Source: Burhinus oedicnemus (Eukaryota; Chordata; Aves; Charadriiformes; Burhinidae). From it: a stretch of DNA of 64,000 bases. The translations under genes and the position numbers were made by a program. The DNA is taken from contig VFFE01006702.1 in NCBI GenBank assembly GCA_008921705.1, forward strand, positions 1 to 64,000, in the 5' to 3' direction. Within the stretch, counting starts at the first letter, position 1, and every line of letters starts with the position of its first letter. This document shows, piece after piece, positions 16,293 through 27,740 of this stretch. The notes under the pieces were generated by a model. That model made no database searches, had not been told where the DNA came from, and saw only the letters and a list, made by a program, of their open reading frames with translations.

Positions 16293-16835
16293 CCCAGGGG
16301 CAGAAGGAGCTCTGAAGTGGACCCCTCGGTTAATTCTTTAGCAAAGGCTGCAGAAAGCCAGGAGAGCCTCAAGAGGGGAGGGGATAATGTATCCGTGACG
16401 TGTCCTCCCGCGCAGCGCCCTCCGAGGGACCCAAATACAGAGGAGCCAGAAAAGAGCCGCAATTAGCACTTGCGATGGGACGGGAGGCCGGGGCGGGGGG
16501 AGCCGGGGGCGGGGGCCGTTTGCTGTGGCAGCCCGAGCCCGCTCCCCCCGACCTCCCTAAGCGGCCGCGCAGCGCCGGCGGAGACCCGCGGCCCCCTTGC
16601 CCCGTAACCTGCCGTCCCTCACGTACGCGCTTGGTGCACCGGCCGTGACCCCGCGGCGCCGGGGGGGCTCTCGTACCCCCAACCGGCCCTCGGCTGCCGG
16701 AGGGGGAGCCGGGGCACGGGCATGCGTGGGGCCGCGACACGCGCGGGCTCTGCTTCACCAGACCCACTGCACCGCCATTAATTCACCCCAGCATTTTCCC
16801 CTGTTGTTTTTGCACTGGGTGAAAGGGGGAAAATG
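16293..16835. promoter_or_regulatory. CpG island downstream of the gap
   Basis: CG-dense sequence continues on the far side of the gap. An ACGTG core within tgacgtg sits at 16398-16402. The sequence shows no bHLH coding on the minus strand. It is probably promoter-proximal or upstream of SIM2. Confidence 0.6.
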
Positions 16836-16837
16836 TA

Positions 16838-17026
16838 CCTGCATACACATACATGTGTGCGTGTGTCGTTTGTACACATGCATTACGTATATGTAGCACA
16901 CATTTATACTATATATACACATTATATATCTTTTGCATATGCATGACACGTGTGTATGTATATGTACACATACGCACATGGGTACGTTTACAGAGGCGCA
17001 CGCACACATATATATTTTATACATGG
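16838..17026. repeat. Degenerate alternating CA/TG/TA tract
   Basis: About 190 bases consist mostly of alternating purine and pyrimidine steps (acacatacatgtgtgcgtgt, tatatacac, cacgtgtgtatgtatatgta and so on). It is an old, interrupted (CA)n/(TA)n microsatellite of a composition that can adopt left-handed DNA under supercoiling. It interrupts the CpG domain abruptly. Confidence 0.8.
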
Positions 17027-18640
17027 CCCCTCGCATTGCTGCCTGCGGGGCCGCGCTCCCGGGGAGGCGGCGGGCGCTGCCGGGGGCCCCGCTGCCCTCC
17101 CCGCCGGTGCCGTGCCGGCAGCCGCTGCTCATCAGCCCCCGACGTGACTCTCCGCTGCCCGGCGGGACGCCCATGACCAGGGCTTAACCCCGGAGCAGCA
17201 GAAGCGGCTCGCCGGGCGAAGGTGAAGAAACTCCCCGACAGCCCGGGCTTTGCCGGTGCCCCCGGATCCCCTCCCTCCAGGCGGCAGGGAGCTGCCGGCG
17301 GCCCCACGCACCCCGGCGTGGGCAGAGCCGAGGGACACGGCGCTCACGCGGCTGTAACCGCAGGGCTCGGGGCCATCTTTGCAGACGTTGTCACAGCGGC
17401 CGCTAAAACAAGCGCGATGTCCGGCTCCCCCCTCCTCGCCAGCATCGTGTCCCGAGCGACAGCACCGCGCCGTGCCCGGCCTGGCTTTGACGCGACCCCG
17501 ACCCGACGGGAGCCCTTCGCGCTCCGAGGGTACCGCCGGGCACAGGCGTGGGGACACACACCCACACGTATATACACCCACCCACACCGGGAACCGGCCC
17601 TGCCCAGCGCCCCTTGAAAAAAGCCGTCCCGCAGGCCGGCTGCGCACGGACACGCGTGGCCCCATCACCATCCCGGCTGTGCGGGGGGGAGCCGGGCTGC
17701 AGCCGGCGATTAAAGCAGCGAGGAGAGAACCCTCGGTGCGAGGAAAAGGAGGGACCAGGCAGAGCGGCGGGCAGAGCCCGACGAGACGCGGCTCCACCAC
17801 CGCGGACACGAGGGGGATGGGATCGCCCGTTTGCAAAACACAATGCACCGGTCCTTAATATTAATCCCCGGGAGAGGCCTGGCCGGCGGGCGAGTGTGTT
17901 TGCTTAAGCTCGCCCGCCCCTCTGTAATTATCCTATTACACCAGAAAGGGCCCGGCCCGGCGTTGTCGAGGGAAAGGCCACGCTCTTTAACCTCCCCGCC
18001 GCCGGCGGAGGCCCCGTCTCGGCGGGCGGGACTTGCGCGGCCCCCCGCACCGGCACCGCTGCCCCGGCGCTCCCCTCCCGGGCCGCCCCCGCCGGGACGC
18101 GCCGCCCGGGGGAGCCGGTTTCCTCACCGCGCCCGGGGGATGGCGAGTAAAGGGAGGCTGGGACACCCTCTGGATCTGCCGCTTGAAACGTGGGGCAAGG
18201 AGGAGGGGGTGGGGGTGGGAAGCGGTGCCCCGACGGGCCACGGGCCCTGCCCGCACAGCCTCTTTCCCCGTCCCGTCCCAAATCCGCCCCCCTCCCCGCT
18301 CAGGTACCCGGTACCGCGCCCGTCCTTCGGCCGGCGCCTCTGGGGGAGAGCGGTTTTTGCCGGGAGCACATCGGGAACAGGCTGTCTGCCCTCGCCGGTG
18401 GGATTTAGGCTAGAGCTGGCTTCCAGGTCAAGGAAACCTGAGCGAAACGGTTGCACGGGGGAGCCCGGGCGATGTGACCCGTTTTACCCTCCTGCACAGC
18501 CCTTTTTACCCGCAAAACGGGAGCAGCCCCGTACCCCTCTCGCAGGGGTACCCCTCTCACGGGGACACTTGGCGCAGGCTTGGGGACGGCAGATGCAGTC
18601 GGCGATTAAACCCGCCGCTGTATTTTTCTTCTTACGGACT
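17027..18640. promoter_or_regulatory. CpG island, upstream part of the SIM2 domain
   Basis: A further 1.6 kb of CG-dense sequence. Frames of up to 284 codons appear on both strands with arbitrary content. A short cacacccacac tract is at 17554-17568. At 18531-18564 a 17-base unit (gtacccctct plus cgcaggg) is tandemly repeated with minor changes. No coding exon recognised. Confidence 0.65.
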
Positions 18641-19490
18641 CATGCTCCGGCTGGGACTTTTCGCCGAGCAAAACAAACCAAATAAATCTAGAAAAAAACC
18701 CACCAGTCGAAAAGAAACTTCAGCCTTTCGGGGAAAGTCTCAAAATTCAATACAACCTCCGCCCGCCGCCGAAACCGGACTCATTAGCAGAGGTAAAAAA
18801 AAAAAAAATTGTACGGGGGAAAAATATTATATACATATATATATACACGCGGAAAAGTAGCTGTATTTGAAGACAGGTCCTAACGGGTTCGATGCAACAA
18901 GCTCCGCGATCGCTAACCCCGAGAATGTATGGGACATTTCTGTGTCCTGTAAACAATATATAGGGACGAACGATTTGGTCGCAAAGGAAAGCGAGAGGGG
19001 AGCACGTTACGTTTCTAACAAATTCCGGTGGTTTGGAGACAGGGCAGGTTTGCGAATGTTTGCAACATAATCCCGGGAGAAAAAGAAAAATCACGCTGCT
19101 GCAAAGGTGGCCCAAACCCATCGAGGTGGGTTCGCAACATTCGACTCGGTGAGTCGGAGGTGGCTGCAGGGACCTTCGGGGAAGGGCTTCCCTCCGTCCG
19201 TTTTAATAAGAAACTCCACTCCAGAGAGGAAAATAATTAAGGAGAATAAACAAAACAATTAACGATTTAAATATTCAGATCATATTTTCACTGATACGTT
19301 ATTATTGAATCATAAATTGGGCGCACACAAAAAGCACTGTTATTTAACAAGCTTTTTCCTTGGTTCGAGGGTGGGAGGTGAAGAGAGCGTTTCTTTCTCA
19401 GGTGAGCTGTATTGCGGAGGAATATTCCGCCTATTTTTTTCCTCCAAGGGTTTAAACTAAAAATGGAAAATAAAGGGGGAAAACGTGTGT
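18640..19490. other. AT-richer interval in the CpG domain
   Basis: Mixed composition with an A-run at 18796-18808, tatatacatatatatatac near 18828-18846, and aatatt/ttaaat blocks at 19220-19330. The CG content is still above the genomic background. No exon, repeat family or RNA gene is recognised. Confidence 0.45.
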
Positions 19491-19539
19491 GTGGGGGGAA
19501 AAAACCCCAAACCAAAGCCCCACGCCACAAACAAACTCT

Positions 19540-20260
19540 ATCAGCAGCTCCGCCGCCGCGAATCGCCTATTGCCGGGCTGCAGCGCGCCGGGAGGCACCG
19601 GGGCTTGCGCGGAGGGACCGAGCCCTTGCGCGCCCCGCGGGGTGTCTGTGTAGGGGTTACGCGGGTGGGCGACCGCGCATTTCCCTGCGGCCCGCCGCGG
19701 AGGCGGGCGTGTGGGGGAGGCTGCCGGGCGCGCAGCCCACGCGTGTCCGCGTGGCTCTGTTGACAAACCCCAGGCGCTTATTTTACGCCGGGGCGCGGAG
19801 GCGAGATCCCGGGGGAGGTGCTGACGAAGGGAAAGCTAAAAACGGAGGGGTTTAAAACAAATTTTTTTTTTTCTTGGTAATCCTGAAGGAGACACAAACA
19901 GCGTGTCGCAGGCGGAGTGGGTCCCCGGCACACGCAGGACCCCCCTCCGGTGTGCGGTAGGGTGGGCAGCCCCGCCACCGCTCCCCTCCCGGGGCGGCCG
20001 GGCGGCAGGAACCGGGCGGCGGCGGCCCTGGCTGGGAAGCGGGGGGGCTTTCAGGGGCGCTTCGGCTGCGCTTTGCAGGAGTTCGCCTGTTTCGGTGGGG
20101 ACGGTGGCGGGGAAGAAGGGCCCAGGCGGGGGCGGGCGGCACGCTGGGGCTTGCCGTCCACCCGTGTCCGTGGAAGTGGTGGCGGTGGCACTCGGTCAGC
20201 TCTTGCGACAGGCACCTTTGCAGGGCCGTGGCTTTGGTGTTTCACGCTCGTGGGAGTTTT
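19540..20260. promoter_or_regulatory. Outermost CpG island of the domain
   Basis: The last strongly CG-dense block before the composition falls to that of the gene desert near 20300. No coding sequence recognised. It sets the upstream limit of a CpG-rich domain of about 13.5 kb. Confidence 0.7.
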
Positions 20261-20299
20261 CCCGTGTTTTTTGGTCTCATAAGCTCGTGTAAGACAGGT

Positions 20300-23200
20300 A
20301 ATGCTGAACGGGTCCAGGCTGGGGAAAACAGGGCTGCGGGGCCAAGCACAGCGTGGGTCTTAACTTTTGTCTGATGTGCTTAGCTAACATATTAACTGTG
20401 AGAAATACCACCGAGTTCCTCAGGAAAGAAAATATCATCAGATATTTTAACATTTACAGGCTGCAACATCAGCACTGGTATGAGCTCAAGAACTAGCAGC
20501 GCTTATCGTCCCCGGAGGAATCCCTTATATTTTTTTTTCCTGTAACTACTGTTCCCAAGTGTGGATGTATACACACACACGCTCACACACACAAATCCTA
20601 TAAATGCTAATAAAACAGATTCCTCAGGATTTGTTTAACTTTCCCTGGCACCACAATCTTATATTGATATTCAGTGGGGTTAGTAGTGTGCATGAGGATT
20701 ACTAGTTAAGTATAGACCGCAGGATCAACCTTCTAGTATGCCACTTGAACATGTCCTTACAAATAAGTAAGGTAGGAAACGTAAGCATTGACAATACGAT
20801 TAATTTGCACTGAATACTTGAAAGGAAAAAAAGGAAGTTAAATCATGGTGCTAGAATTATTAAACTATGCAGAATTGAGGCCTCCGGTTGCAGGGGATCG
20901 TTTTCAGCTCTTTACTTGAAGCTGTGTTACTGCTATTGTCCAACCTTTGCTGGCCACATGGGACAACGTTTGGCAATCGGACAGAAAATTATTTCTACTG
21001 GGCATGAACTGGAAATATCCAGCTGGGGCGTGGATCCCATTTCTAATCAGAGTGGAGGGAAGGAAAACTCAACGCTCTTTCTCGCTACACGGGTAGTATT
21101 TTTAGAGTTTGTCAAAAGCGGCTTGAGCTAACTACCCAGAAAAATACCTGCTGTTTAAAAATGAAAAAAGAGGATTTTTTTCCCCTTAGAACTAGTAAAT
21201 TCGTTTATTTTTTTTGTGTACATGATGTAGAAAAAGGTACAGAGTGTACATAATGTACAGTGCCTGCACATAGTGCACAGTGATAATACAGGCATGCAAC
21301 ACTGCAGGAGCTGTCAGAGTTGATGGACTGATCCAAATGGATGACATTTGCAAAAAATATGTCTAAGTTCAAAACACTGAATGCTGATGTTTGGGTCAGG
21401 TTTTCAATTTCAGTTTTCTAAGGAGAATAAAGTTATTTTGTTGAAGCCAAATTAATTTTTTTTCCAGCTGGACCTGGAATTTGATGAATTTTCTGAAAGT
21501 ATTTTCATAAAACTCAGATAATTGATATTAATTATGGTACCCAAACTTTCATGACCAAACATGTGCTTCTGCTAATATAAGCTGCAAATCATATTTCTTT
21601 TAACTATAGTAGATAGTTTAAAAGGTGAAATCTGTTCCTGGGAACAGGAGAGGGAATGTATCAATCATAGAGAGGAAGCTTCTAGGCTGAAGAAATAGGA
21701 CAAACCTAGTATGAAAAGCACACAGTGGAGCGTTTTTGCTCTGTTTGTCTGAAATCCTTTGAACACTATGAAAGTCAATGTAAGTATTTTTATTTACTTT
21801 TTAAAAGTTATGTTCAGTGACTTGAACTAGTTTTCTCAGTGGCCCTCTGCTTATATGAATAGTGTGACTAATCTAGTGGAGATGAGTAATGGATCTGTGA
21901 GGAATAGAGGAATTTTGATGCAAAAACATCTCTCTGTTTTTTGGTGGTATTTTATGCTGCTTGGCATTCAATATATTATATAATGGCTGTCAGAAGAACT
22001 TTGGTAATACTTTATGGTAAAGTTTCTAAATACTTTAGATATGATTTAGAAATGATGAATGGAAACCGCTATTTATACATAATTATGTGATGTTTTGCTA
22101 TGTTCTAAGCACATTCATAAGCAAATGTATATGCTCTTGTTAATTACTGTTATTTTGGTTCGTTGTAACACCCTGATTCAATAGTTTTGCATTTGTCCAT
22201 GGAACGCTTTGTAACACATATAAAAGCTTCTTTCTAAATAGGTATTCTACCATGCATGGGCAGAGAAATTTAAGTCAAGAATAAGCTATTCACATGGGAC
22301 TGGGACTGTCGCTATTGCAAGGCAGAGAGGATGGAGAGGGGAAGGAGAGGTTCTAGTGAAGGTTGTTTTTGCAGACCTAAGACCTCGGACCTGCAAATGA
22401 ATCAGCCAACTCTCCAAGCCACTAGCTTAAATATAATTAAGACTGAAATACTTATAGCCGTGCAGCCTCAGCAAAACACAACAAGGCACTGAGAAAAGTG
22501 GGAAGAGGGAGGTCTGTCTCCTTTCTAGTGTGGTTGAGCTGGTTGGGAAGGTTTGGCATGGGGCTGGGAAAAGCGAGGATTCACCAGCTCAGCTCTTGGG
22601 GAACTGGTGGTGTGGTTTCAATGGACATGATACCTTTTGGTTCAAAAGGCAGAGCAGACAGAAGCCTCATACCATGGTGTCTTGTTTGAATTGGGTTGCA
22701 AGTCTCCCAACTTTCATCCTTGTAGAGTCAAGGCTTTGCGAGTGTGTAAGGAGCACATGTGAGCTGACTTCACCGAAGGCAGAATGCAAGAGGTGTTCCT
22801 TGTCTCTGCTCATGTCTTTCCAATATCAAAACAGGCAGCTATTTTCTTCTGGTCACCATGAGCTTCCCCAGTAGCAGCAAGATTGAAAAGTTAACGCCAT
22901 TTGGACAATAACTGCCACAATGCAATTACATTTGATGCTGAAATGTTTCAAAAACATCCTGCATGGGCACACAAGGCATTTTCTTGTATCAGTAACTCAC
23001 TCCTCGGCAAACTCACACCAGCAGGTTTTGTAGCTGAACTGTTAGTCAGCACATGCATCTGAAAGTGTAGCTACTCTCAGTATGGGAACTTACTGCTATT
23101 TCTTATTATTGTTTCCAGCTTTGGCTATAACTTAGCATGCCTTTTTTCTTCTGTCAGGGTTCATATCACCAAGGTTTCCATGCTTTTATTATGGGAACTT

Positions 23201-26200
23201 GGGATATGTTCGATCTTAGCTGAACAAAGGTGACCTAAGTCCAGTCTCTGTTAACATCAGAAAGATACTCAGAAGATACTGCCCTCTAAAATGATCTGTT
23301 TGACCTTTAGACACTGATCCTGAAATTTGATCCCCAAGACCCACCAATACCAAAGAATTAGACACTTCAGTCACTGGATGCCATTTGAATGTGCTCTCAG
23401 TTTCGGAGCTCAAGGCCAGATCCAGAAAGGGACTCAGGAAGAATGCAGATGCTGAAGTCTAAAATGGGAATGCTGAACGCTTCCACTCAGTTGCTGGCTA
23501 ATTATGGATATATCTAAAGCCCAATTTTCATCATTTCAGCTCCCCAAACACACCCCCAGTTGCACCTCATCCTCAGCAGGGCAGAGCTAGCATGGTACCT
23601 AACACAGACCTAGGAAACAAGTATTTCTCTGCTTCTCCTTCAGTCTGTGCTCATCACAGTGGATGAATACATGGTGAAAATGTTCTGAAACCTTCTTCCT
23701 CTCCGTGATCAACAGGAGAAGAAGTCCTCATTTTATACACAAGATAGGTCAGTCACATATGATGGTGAAGATCCAGATTCAATTCCCTCCATTGTCCAAA
23801 GGGATTCAACCGCAGGCCTGTTGTCTATGAAGAGTATGTTTGAGCTATCAGACCATTGTCCACTTGAGTGCCTGTGTGGGGTACTGTCCTGCTGAATTGA
23901 CTTCATTGTGCATATAAGAATGAAGATTACTGGGGAAGGGACAAAACTTTGGTGTCTTTTCAAAGGTTTTTTGTTTGTTTGTTTAAAATGTATATTATTT
24001 GGGAACAGACATTGCACACAAATGCATTAAAAGTCTTTGGAACAGGAGAAGATGCAGGACTCCCTTTGCCTAGCCAAATGCCCTGCCAAGCAGGTTAGGG
24101 TCATATTCTTTTTTTTTCCTTTCCTTTAGTTTTTCTAGGCAGAGCAGCCCGGTGTGAGCAGGAGCAACTGTGAGTCTCAGCCCAATTTATTTCCTGCTTT
24201 TGTTGAAAAGACGAAGATATAAGTTTGAACTTCCTCAAAGGCAATTGAACTTCCCTGTTATTTCATGAATGCCATATCACTGTGTGGTATGGCAGGACAA
24301 TGAGGAAAAGTGGTGTTCTGCTCCCAGTCTTATAGCCTAAACAGTGTTTTCTTTTGCTTTTTCCTCTTAAAAACCTAAACTAAAATATTATCCCCCCCAA
24401 AAAAGAAGAAAAAAGAAAAAAAAAAGAAAAAAGAAAAGGTTAGAAGAAAATCCAAGTCAGGGAACTTCATGATGAGGAAGATGTCTAAGCCTGAGGTAAG
24501 AAGGCTGCAAGAACCAGCCTGCTCCCTTAGCATCTCTCTCATGGCTAGCTTACATGTTTCACTGCTCAGCTTTTTTATGCATTCTCTTTAGAAAAGTCCA
24601 GTCCCACAGCAGTTTAGGTAGCTAACAGTGCATTTGGAAATGATGCTAGGATTTGGATTATTTACGAGGAGCTGCAACACCTAGCTTTATGTCTCCAAAG
24701 TATTTCCTATCTAAAAAAACCAAGAGAAATCTGTTTTCATGCTGCTATGGAGCAATATATGAAAATATTCCACTGTTTTCTGGTGCTACTTACAAGAGTT
24801 TCCAAACATTCTTGAGATCATCTGTTCTCATATAACCATCTCCATACAACCAACCTCAACCAAATAAGATTCTTGGGCTCAAGTCTTTCAAATGGTGGCC
24901 ACCATACTGCAATGGAAAGAAAGACATCACCTCCACCTCTCCTTCGCCCTAAACCTGTGTAGAATTTTCTTGCATTTCCAGAAATGCAATGTATTTCTTT
25001 TCTGAGAAAAGAAAACAGCAGATTCCCTCCATCTACAGAAACTGGTACATACAGTTGTCTTCAAACACTCCTTTTATCACTTGAACAGTTTCAGAAAGTC
25101 TTTTATCTCTTCACCTCCTGCTATTCAATATAAAAGTCAAATTCTGCATGTACTTTTCTCCTTTTCTCCTCTTTCCTCCCTTTTGAACTCAGAGCCTTTT
25201 CTGTATTAATTTTTTTTCAAGCTTTCTCTACTTCAGGATTTCTCCAGCACTGGAGACATGCTATTAGCGTATCTTGGGAAACCTTCCTGCAGTGGGGATT
25301 GGCAGACAACTGTTTACCCTGAATAGATTGCAAGCATCGGACAGTGCAAATACTCACAGTGGGATTGATTACACCGATGTCTCTAGCCCTCTGAACACAT
25401 GCAGCATGGACTAGATAGTTCAAAAAACCAGAGAGGATCTTAGACTGAGCTGAATATTTGTGCGATTAATACAAGATAAATATTCTCCCAACTGCCTACC
25501 CAGTGCTTTAGTGACTGTTAGAGACCCATTGCTGAGGAAGTTTGTACTCTAATTCTGCAAACATATGGAATTTCAGGCACGTCAGTAGGACAGACTTTAA
25601 ACTAAGACATATAAAAGCAAAGAGAGGGGAAATAGGAGCATGAAGAACACAGAGAATATTATTTATCATGAATGCCTGAGAGAATCAGCTAGAGAGCTGA
25701 AATGAATTTAGGGGGAGATAAAGCTGACAGATAAATCTTAGGCAAATCTAAGATGAGAGAACAGCATGATCGGAGAAATAAAATAGATGTGGTGATGATA
25801 GCTGCTAGAAAAGGAGTGAAGCTCTGCAGAACTTCAAACCCATTTTCAATAAGATGTTTTATCTCTGGGGATTACTGAACCAGAAACTACAACTCCTCTG
25901 AGATTTGTCCCAACACCAGTAAAAATGCACAGGTCTGATACTGCAAACAGGGTTCCTGTGAAGAGGCTAAACTCCTCATGAATCAACATCATGGTCTTCA
26001 GTATTAACATGGCTTTCAGTCAGTGGAGGCTTTTTCAAATGATGTAATGTTTGTAACTTGATATCCTGCTCCTCAGTCCTAGCGAGGACGGAGATGTTGT
26101 GGAACCAGGCCACACTGGAATGATCTTTGCTTCTCTATGAGCTTTTGGTTAAATTGTTTAATAATTTCTTAGCTTCAGCACCTAGGACACACAACTTGTC

Positions 26201-27255
26201 TCAAGAGCCTGATGTTTACTATGTAGTGAAATCAGACCTGATGCTGAAACGCTAAAAAGGAGAACTTCAACCCTGCGTGCCTCTGTTCTGGTCCACCACA
26301 GATGTACACTTTCAGTTTGGATGTCTTTTGTTTTTTGTAAACCAAATGAAGAAAATCTTCAGACTGTTTGTGTATGCACATCTATATATGCATATGCTTA
26401 AGGTAGGACTTTTGATAACTTGATTTTAACAATAAGACAAGTTAAGGAAAGAGTTTCAGCTCTTAACTCTAAATTTCCTGGGGTTTGACAGATTAAATCA
26501 AATCCTTAAGGCCATTTTTACCATAGTTGTTTCTGCACAAGTGTGTGATTTATGCCCTCTTTTTATTACGTGAACCTTTGTCTCAGTACTATTTGATTTA
26601 GTCTGCTAATGGCTCTCAGCTGATTTTATTTTAGTATCTGCAAATTTTTGCACACAAAGCTAGACAAATGCAGTGCAGGGATAAATTAAATTGTGTAATT
26701 TAGTGAAAAAGCAAGTTACTAAGAGAACAAGGTTTTAACTGTTGATCCAAAACAGCTCTGCATGTAAACAATGGATCCTTGGTGTTTACTGTATACTATC
26801 TGTCTAAATACAAGCATTACTGTTTCCTCTGGCATAGCAACTGGCTGGAGGTTCTCACTAGTAGCTGTTATTAGTAGCAATGACACATTAATTGAACTTC
26901 ACTGCTTCCAGGTGTGTGGCACACTCCAGGGTCACCCAGTGCACTACAGTTTCATGTGTATTCAATTACTGTAGCGTTATGAAGGAATGCAACATGTCAT
27001 GCATTAAAACGTCAATTACCACTTTTTATGGGATAGAGGGTAAAATAAACCAATCAGCTTTTGCAAGCGTTGATTTTGTCTGCTTGGTTGCTGTAAGCAT
27101 CCAGTGAAGCGTGCCTTTATCTCCTACCTCACCTATGCAACCAGAAGAGAAAGAGAAACACATTTAGAAATTACTGCTCACTGCTAGAAATGGTTCGATT
27201 ACTTGTGTATAAATGAGTGGCTTGGATGGATCATGCAGTGTTGTTATTAGTGACA
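20300..27255. other. Gene-poor region upstream of SIM2, nothing coding seen
   Basis: AT-rich intergenic-type sequence. It contains an (AC)n patch at 20570-20595, an imperfect tandem of a roughly 20-base gtacataatgtacagtg unit at 21246-21284, an AT-rich low-repeat stretch at 21960-22230 that looks like a non-coding element, and an A/G-rich tract at 24399-24450. All open frames are short and without family resemblance. Confidence 0.6.
24399..24450 (+). repeat. A-rich polypurine tract
   Basis: A run of A with scattered G (aaaaaagaagaaaaaagaaa style) follows a short C-run. No retroposon body is evident upstream, so it is called a low-complexity tract. Confidence 0.75.
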
Positions 27256-27258
27256 CAT

Positions 27259-27409
27259 CACAGAATCATAGAATAGTTTGGGTTGGAAGGGACCTTTAAA
27301 GGTCATCTAGTCCAAACCCCCTACAATGAGCAGGGACAGCTTCAACTAGATCAGGTTGCTCAGAGCCCTGTCCAGCCTGACCTTGAATGTTTCCAGGGAT
27401 GGGGCACCC
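27259..27409 (-). mobile_element. CR1 LINE 3' tail fragment
   Basis: The sequence begins with cacagaatcatagaatagtt and continues with gggttggaagggacc. This is the reverse complement of the CR1 3' terminus with its ATTCTRTG-type tail, typical of birds. About 150 bases match the 3' untranslated region, after which the match stops abruptly, as expected of a severely 5'-truncated insertion. It carries no coding sequence. Confidence 0.9.
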
Positions 27410-27740
27410 TGTTATGAATGAATCAATAGCGGTCCACCTCAGCGATCTGGTCTGAGACACTCCTCAAGGTCATGGGCACAAACTCTCAAGGGTTTTCAAG
27501 GACAGAAAACATCTGACACTCTGCCCTCTATCCGAGTCAGTGATAGTATCTTTGCTAGAGCAGGTCTGGTTGAGCTTCCTAGGTTTTTCCAGCAGTTTTT
27601 ACAGTGTAAATGTTCACCCCACAGATACCCTAGGAAATGTCCCCCTCTAAAGAGAAATGCCTTTCTCTTACCAAGGTGCCTGTTCTCCCCAGGAAGGTCT
27701 CTTTCCTGCTGCCCCTTCAGATGTGGTGGTGGTGGTGTTG
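27410..27740 (-). mobile_element. Possible old LTR-like sequence (uncertain)
   Basis: Directly beside the CR1 tail the plus strand begins tgttatgaatgaatcaatag, so the minus strand ends in cataaca. TG/CA boundaries of this kind are seen in avian endogenous retrovirus LTRs. The segment has a unit-like composition and then stops near a (GGT)n patch (27724-27737). I did not find a second LTR, a primer-binding site or any retroviral gene. It may be a solo LTR or ordinary unique sequence. Confidence 0.22.

Noticed and set aside
15298..16341. 347-codon plus-strand open frame crossing the gap
   Set aside because: It runs through unknown bases and homopolymers, and its content is typical of translated CpG island.
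17831..18685. 284-codon plus-strand open frame
   Set aside because: Competing frames on the opposite strand, arbitrary R/P/G-rich content, no domain recognised.
19140..19200. The phrase accttcggggaag, rc resembling the end of SIM2 exon 1 (FPEG) at a donor
   Set aside because: The donor would be gtccct, which is weak, and the sequence upstream on the gene strand does not encode a bHLH.
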